Assembly (NCBI GenBank): GCA_026122225.1
Contig: JANEZZ010001497.1
Coordinates: 1,426,001-1,490,000 of the forward strand
Source of the DNA: Heloderma charlesbogerti
Taxonomy: Eukaryota; Chordata; Lepidosauria; Squamata; Helodermatidae
DNA: 64,000 nucleotides
Direction: 5' to 3'
Part shown: positions 58,913 to 64,000 of the stretch, one piece after another
Layout of the letters: every line of letters starts with the position of its first letter
How positions within the stretch are numbered: position 1 is the first letter of the stretch
Position numbers and translations under genes: made by a program
Notes under the pieces: model-generated
Told to the model about the DNA's origin: nothing
What the model saw: the letters and a program-made list of their open reading frames with translations, nothing else
Database searches by the model: none

Positions 58913-60005
58913 TAGACATTTATTTATTTGTTCGTTTGTTTGTAAGATTTCTATCCTGCCCTATATCATCAAGATCTCAGGGCGACATACAGATAAAATC
59001 AATTTAAACAGGATAAAACAATAAATAATTTAAACACCTAAAAACATATTAAACCATTAAACAAGCAAAAACCACTTAAAACCTAGGGATGTTAGAGAAA
59101 TCTGCCAGGGATTCAAATGAGGCCAGCTTCTTTGGAATCCGCCTTTAGGAATCCGTGGTGGATTGGCCCCACTTACCTCCATTCCAGGAGGATTCCGCAC
59201 ATAACGGCTCTGGCTGCTTGCTCCTAGACCCGACCCATTCCCCTCTGCGCCGATCGTAATTTTTTTTTTTTTAATGGTGATCAGCTGGATGTGCCCATAG
59301 ACTTATACGCAAAATAGAGCCATGAATCTTACGCAATATTCATTTGCATGTAAGTCTATGGGCACATTGTGCCGATCGACATTTTTTTTTTAAAAAAAAA
59401 ATGGCGATCAGCACAGAGGGGAACAGGACGGATCCAGGAGCAAGCAGCCAGAGCCATTCCATGTGGAATCTTCCTTCATTTGAATCCGTGGCAGATTTCT
59501 CTAACATCCCTAGGTTTTAAGTGGTTTTAGCTTGTTTAATGGCTGTGTCCAGCAGGTAAGCGGCCCTCAAGCCAGGGCGGCTCTGTGGAATCCTCACGGA
59601 GCAGAGTCACTCTGGAGGATTCGGGGGGGGGAGGAATGGATCCACAGAATCCCCGGTGGGGAATCCCCCCCCCCCGGGCAGATTCCTCACCAGAAGGGAT
59701 GGTGGGGAATCCGTACACTCTTATTAAAACCTAAATCAATAAAACAGTTAAAAACAATGTGCTAGGGAATGCATTTAGCCCTCAAAGGCTTTGGAAAAAG
59801 CCATGTTTTTACTTGGCACTGAAGAAAGACTAATGTCTGTGCCAATTGGGCCTCCAAGGGGAGGGCATTCCACAACCGGGGTGCCATAGCAGAGAAGGCT
59901 CTCTCCCACATCTCACCATAGTGTATGTCTCATACTGGTGGGACACAGAGGAGGGCCCTCCAATAGATCTCAGTTCTTGGGCTGGCATATATATGGGATG
60001 GGTAA
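58913..60005 (-). mobile_element. L2-clade LINE 3' part, interrupted
   Basis: (TTTG)n tail and ATCCTGCCCTATATCATCAA, then after the insertion GGGCATTCCACAACCGGGGT, like 27870-27900 of the other L2 copy. Confidence 0.65.
59084..59723 (+). mobile_element. F4 hAT-like element containing an inverted copy of its own flank
   Basis: TAGGGATGTTAGAG to CCGTACACTCTTA; perfect duplication ttaaaacc (59076-59083, 59724-59731). Inside, 59474-59542 is the inverted repeat of the left end plus about 30 bp of the adjoining host (GGTTTTAAGTGGTTTTAGCT). Confidence 0.85.
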
Positions 60006-60660
60006 CCCAAAAAGAACAGTGATCACAAATTTTCACAAAACGTATGTTTAAAATTTTACTAGATATAAGTAGAATCTAGGGGTTTAACTGCTCCAGTTTT
60101 GCTGGGGCCTTCAAGAATCTTGGATTAGGATAGCTGGGGGTGGGGGGTGAGCCAAAAGCAGTGGGAATTGGATGGGGGCATCACAGCTCTAGAGCTCCCT
60201 GCATCCTGATACTCATTAGCACCGTCAACATGACTGAGTCTATAGCAAGAAATCTTTAGACTCCGATCAGGCAACCTCTTAATGACTCTTGGCCAGACTC
60301 TTAATTTATTTTATTTATTTCATTTCTATACCACTCAATAGCAGAACCACTCTCTGGGTGGATCACAAACATATCAGCCTCAGTGATCTCTGACATCAGC
60401 CATACTGGGCAATTGAGGATTTCTATATATCCCCAACTGTCTGCAACCACATTTACAAGGGATAGAAAGGTGTCCCATCTATTTATTTATTTTTACATGT
60501 ATTTATTTATTTATCTCATCACATTTCTATACCACCCAACAGCTGAAGCTAGAGAGCAATTCACAACCGGGGGACAAAACAGTGAATTGTTTCAGGGAAT
60601 AGGGAAGGCTATGCTTTACTCTTTTTTGAACCTTTGGACAGCACGGGGAAGTTAGGAGGC
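60006..60660. other. Intron 1 DNA with two L2-type tails
   Basis: Minus-strand L2 3' ends at 60303-60395 and 60480-60580 (TTTCTATACCACCCAACAGC). No exon. Confidence 0.55.
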
Positions 60661-60662
60661 TA

Positions 60663-61148
60663 GAATCACAGAATCAAAGAATAGTATGGCTGGAAAGGGC
60701 CTACAAGACCATCGAGTCCAACCCCCTGCTCAGTGCAGGAATCCAAGTCAGAGCCTCCCTGACAGATGGCTGTCCAGCTTCATCTTGAATGCCTCCAGTG
60801 TGGGAGAGCCCACTGCCTCCCTAAGGAATTGGGTCCATTGTCATATTGCTCGAACAGTCAGGAAGTTTCTCCTGATGTTCATCCAGAATCTGGCTTCCTG
60901 TAACTTGAGCCCATTATTCCATGTCCTGCATTCTGGGATGATCGAGAAGAGTTCCTGGCCTTCCTCTTTGGGACAACCTTTCAGGTACTTGAAGAGCACT
61001 ATCCCATCTCCCCTCAGTCTTCTCTTCTCAAGGCTAAACATGCCCAGTTCTTTCAGTCTCTCCTCATAGGGCTTTCTTTCCAGTCCTCTGATCATCTTTG
61101 TTGCCCTCCTCTGAACCCCTCCAGCTTGTCTGCATCCATCTTAAATAA
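60663..61148 (-). mobile_element. CR1 LINE 3' fragment
   Basis: Reads [20 protein letters not shown] on the minus strand and has the AGAATCACAGAATCAAAG 3' end at 60664. Cut off at 61148 by a partial F1 element. Confidence 0.9.
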
Positions 61149-61645
61149 TAGCGTTGCCCTTATTTTCGCCGTAGTCTACGTAAACATTTATGTAGACTAC
61201 AGCGACCAAATAAGGAACGCGAATGGTGGCTCCCTATGGGGGCCGCCATTATCCGTACGCACTTTTTTTTTTTTTAAGTCACCCGTGATAGCCTACGTGA
61301 CAATTAACGTAGCCTATCACGGCTGACTTTGCAAATCTAGCCGTGATAGGCTACGTTAATCGTCACGTAGCCTATCACGGGGGCGTGTTTTTTTTCTTTT
61401 ATTGCAATGGCGGCAGCGGCAGCTGGTCGAAAGATCGGCTGCCGCCCCCACCCCTGACAAAGACCCGCCGAACAGCCAGCCGGACCCGCCGCTGGGAGGG
61501 ACATTCGGCAAAGGTAAGTCCCATCCCGGCGGGGGTGCGGGGGGCAGGGGGGGCGGAGAATTTCTCCCCGAAACTTTTTCGGGGGGCCGAACACATTGGC
61601 ACTCAGCCCCCTGAAGTTTCAGGGAGAAATTCTCCACCATCCCTA
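61149..61645 (-). mobile_element. F1 hAT-like element, half copy
   Basis: Starts abruptly at the central GCGTTGCCC module and ends normally CCACCATCCCTA. The B half is missing and no duplication is possible; a deletion removed it together with adjacent CR1. Confidence 0.88.
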
Positions 61646-62140
61646 CTTCCTAGAGAAAAAAAGTCTGCAGAATTTTTTGGCAAAAGATCATCTCCTGTGT
61701 CCTGTGTCAACCTCCTGGTTACTGGAAATTATGTTTCTCAAAACTAATCTTATACCCTTTAGTCCATTTTCTAGCTCTATCACGTGTTTCCATGTTGATG
61801 TAATCCAGCCAAGGTCTCAAAACTGAACTGTTCTGTGGTGGTAGCTAAGCACTGTGTGTAGATCACCCACAGTTCATAAGAGTGGTAAAAATTCAAGGCC
61901 TTCATTTAAACCACATAGAGAGAAAATGTTCAGCCTCAAAATCCACTAACCTTCTCTCCTCAAAATATATTTTCTTCCTTAACATCAAGCTTATCCAGTG
62001 CCCAAAATTTTAGATCTATGGGAGAATGCTGTTCTGCAAAATGGCTTACAAGTGGGGCACCTGGTCTGTTGTTCTTAATGTTACTCAGGTATCCGTCTTT
62101 TTAAGGGATTTACTGTTTTTCCCACATTGTAAATGCTTAG
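61646..62140. other. Intron 1 DNA of gene 3, unassigned
   Basis: No repeat or exon recognised. Confidence 0.35.
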
Positions 62141-62460
62141 GGCATTTACAATGGACAGCATTACACTTCAGATGTGGTGATGGCCACCAATTTGGATGGC
62201 ATTACAAGAGGGTTAAACAAATTCTGGAGGAGAAGGCTATCAATGGCAACTAGTCCTGATGGCTATATGCTACCTCCAGTACCAGAAACAGTGAGTCTAT
62301 GTACACCAGTTGCTGCGGGACATGGGAAGGAGGGTGCTGTTGTACTCATGTCCTGCTTGTGGGTTCACAGCCAACAGCTGGTTGGCCACTGTGTGAACAG
62401 CATGCTGGACTAGAAGGAGCCTTGGTCTGATCCAGTATAGCTCTTCTTATGTGCCTATGT
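62141..62460 (+). mobile_element. Squamate LINE 3' end (CR1/L3-like)
   Basis: GGAGAAGGCTATCAATGGCA, GTTGGCCACTGTGTGAACAG and the terminal GGTCTGATCCAGTATAGCTC form a dispersed repeat; the terminal motif also occurs at 18594. Confidence 0.6.
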
Positions 62461-62572
62461 TCAGTTCATAAATGTTCACCCCCAAATCAAAAGTAAATAT
62501 TTATCACTTTTCCCAATTTGACAGATCGACCCAATTCATCAAATCTAGTAACAGTCCTGATATATATGGATA

Positions 62573-63105
62573 CCATACCTGAAGGAGCCAGATGTATCCA
62601 TGATAGAAGAAAAAAGAGTAGCCAAAATTGTTTCATGATTATTTTTCTAGGAATTCAACCAGCTGAAAAACTGGTATTTTTATGAGAGGATCAACCACTA
62701 GGAACAAAATATTTTCAGGCTCTGTGAAATATTTATCCAGGGACTGCTGGTTGTTAGCCAAACCTGATCAACCATGAATCAGGAATTCTTGCAATCTGCC
62801 TCATTGAGCAGATGTCCTCAATCAAATGGGTTGTTGTTGTTGTTGTTTGTGTGCAATGAGGACAGGGAGATGTCTGTGAAAATTGCTCTTGAAAGACTTT
62901 TTATTCTTCAAACAGAATTTTCAATAGTACACAGTATAAATTAGTAATGGTCACACAGTGATGACTATAAAGGGTACTGATTATTCAATTGGATAACTTT
63001 CTTCACAGAACATTGAGAAGCTGGATGGAAAGAAGTGAGTACACTTGCTACTGAACATCATGCACATCGCTGTCGCCTACAGCATCATCAAAAATACCAA
63101 ACATA
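62573..63105 (-). promoter_or_regulatory. Conserved leader-exon and upstream block, copy 3
   Basis: Third copy of the block also at 1665-2222 and 23548-24080. Shared phrases include the GCCTACAGCATC stretch (plus strand) near 63075 and the region around 62940-63000. Intron-1 sequence just below (62500-62560) also resembles 1595-1640. Candidate promoter and 5' UTR. Confidence 0.45.
62579..62636 (-). CDS. Beta-defensin gene 3, exon 1 (signal peptide)
   Basis: ATG at 62636-62634 opens 19 codons plus one base. The peptide MKQFWLLFFLLSWIHLAPS has a Lys after Met and a strongly hydrophobic core, the standard look of a beta-defensin leader. The donor is TCAG|GTATGG, weaker than the GTAAGA of copies 1 and 2. 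Phase 1 matches the exon 2 acceptor at 55353. A TATA-like CATAAAAATA lies about 40-50 bp upstream (62675-62686). Confidence 0.7.
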
Positions 63106-63377
63106 TGAGACATGCAGCACAGTTGCATGCATGTTAACTCAGAAGCATTTGATATGACCATGATGGTTGAAACAACAATACAGTATATCGGACTATAACT
63201 CAGAAGTATGTGAATATACAGTGTGTGATTTATTTATTTTTTATCAGATGAAAGCTCCTTTCAGTGAAACAGATGCCACATAGAGTCCATGGGTGTATGT
63301 CATTCTTCATAATACTACTATTCTATGTAATTAAAAAAGGTATCATGAAACACTAACATTATTGAAAGTAAAGTAAT

Positions 63378-64000
63378 TAGGGATGCTGCAGGTGCTCAAG
63401 GGAAGGTGGAGTCTGGTGGACAACCCCCTGGTCAACCTCTCAGACTGCACCCATCAAGCCACCACCCCCACTCGCCAAACCACAGAAGCAGACTTGTCCA
63501 CAAATGCCCAGCACCATCCACTCCCTCCGCGAGTCGCCATTTTATGAAAAAAAAGTGACTCGTTCTTTTCTGTAAAGCTAAGAGTCGGACATGACTGAAC
63601 GACTGAACAACAACAACAACAAATCTTATGCAAATGGTGGCTGTAAGGGAGCCATTTCTGCAACATTACAGGTGCAAAAGGACCATTTACACCTGTAATG
63701 TTGCATAGATGGCCCCCTTAATGCCACCATTTGTGTAAGAGTAGGTTTTAGGGATGTTGGAGAATTTCTCCATGAATCTCCAGGAGGCTGAATGCCAACG
63801 CATTCGGCCCCCTGAAATTGGTGGAGAAACGGTCCGCCCCCCACAACCCCTCCCAGGATGGGACTTACCTTGGTTGAATGGCCCTGGCAGCGGCGGCTCC
63901 TGGCAGCGGTTCGGCGGCGGTTCGGTGGCAGCGGCTGGTCTTCTGACCGGCTGCCGCTGCCAGCTTTTCCAAGTAAAAAACAAAACAAAACAACAAACAT
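63378..64000 (+). mobile_element. F3 hAT-like element with BovB tail (runs off window)
   Basis: TAGGGATGCTGCAGG at 63378. A BovB tail GAGTCGGACATGACTGAACG is at 63581-63622 and a hairpin around CATTTACACCTGTAATGTTG at 63650-63710. Right end not in the window. Confidence 0.55.
63749..64000 (+). mobile_element. F1/F2-type hAT-like element (right part outside window)
   Basis: TAGGGATGTTGGAGAATTTC, then ACTTACC donor and the GCAGCGGCTGGTCTTCTGAC arm. Upstream gtaggttt would be the duplication. Confidence 0.8.

Larger units (their letters stand above)
40940..62636 (-). other. Two-domain beta-defensin gene 3 (four-exon span)
   Basis: Same exon order and phases (1, 2, 2) as gene 2; predicted product about 125 residues. 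Introns are large (about 7.2, 9.4 and 4.6 kb) and filled with hAT-like elements, BovB, L2 and CR1. Exon 1 and upstream DNA, domain exons and 3' UTR all have recognisable counterparts in gene 2, so this is a tandem duplicate. No internal stop or frameshift was found in the four exons, so the gene may be functional. Expression is unknown. Confidence 0.72.

Noticed and set aside
62026..62253. Cys/His-containing frame HCKCLGHLQWTALHFRCGDGH
   Set aside because: Spans the junction of unique DNA and a dispersed LINE 3' end; no defensin or zinc-finger spacing.

Overview
The window looks like nuclear DNA of a squamate reptile, probably a lizard. It holds BovB (RTE), CR1 and L2-clade LINEs, tRNA- and 5S rRNA-derived SINEs, a DIRS-like retroelement, long microsatellites, and a spliced multi-exon gene family with reptile/bird-type beta-defensin spacing. 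The species cannot be fixed from sequence alone. There is no bacterial or organellar content, and most open reading frames here are chance products of GC-rich repeats.

Genes. All recognisable host coding sequence is on the minus strand and forms part of a beta-defensin cluster. Gene 2 (exons at 23554-23608, 20641-20767, 15195-15311, 14550-14559) and gene 3 (62579-62636, 55209-55353, 45682-45822, 41084-41117) each have a signal-peptide exon, two successive exons that each encode one six-cysteine beta-defensin domain, and a short terminal exon followed by AATAAA. Intron phases agree (1, 2, 2) in both genes, so each is predicted to encode a secreted protein with two defensin domains (about 102 and 125 residues), organised like avian AvBD11. 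Gene 1 shows only its leader exon (1671-1728); the rest lies left of the window. About 500 bp upstream of each leader exon is conserved among the three copies. The layout is three tandem paralogs separated by repeat-filled intergenic DNA (about 1.8-14.4 kb and 24.1-40.9 kb).

Repeats. The dominant feature is about 40 copies of non-autonomous elements (250 to 1050 bp) with termini TAGGGATG...CATCCCTA and 8-bp target-site duplications. Twenty copies have perfect duplications and several more match 7 of 8. This fits the hAT superfamily. Inside they are almost entirely chains of short palindromes around cores like TACGTAAATATTTACGTA and AAATGGCGGC, folded again into a larger inverted repeat. Both ends carry the splice-donor consensus AGGTAAGT (or a close variant) reading outward. 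I separate a CpG-rich family F1 (full length about 935-980 bp), a related family F2 (about 420-1050 bp), and smaller relatives F3 to F5. They are nested in each other and inserted into CR1, BovB, L2 and DIRS copies, so they are younger than those hosts. No transposase is present.

Layout: 1-840 F1 remnant in L2; 0.84-1.33 kb L2 with a BovB tail; 1.67-2.22 kb gene 1 leader; 3.0-8.5 kb two CR1 copies with five hAT-like insertions; 9.4-12.7 kb four F2 elements; 14.0-24.1 kb gene 2 with hAT-like insertions and SINEs in its introns; 25.4-29.97 kb SINE, L2 and BovB with a three-element nest; 30-41 kb intergenic DIRS-like element cut by six hAT-like insertions; 40.9-63.1 kb gene 3 with large repeat-filled introns; 63.4-64 kb further hAT-like elements running off the window.
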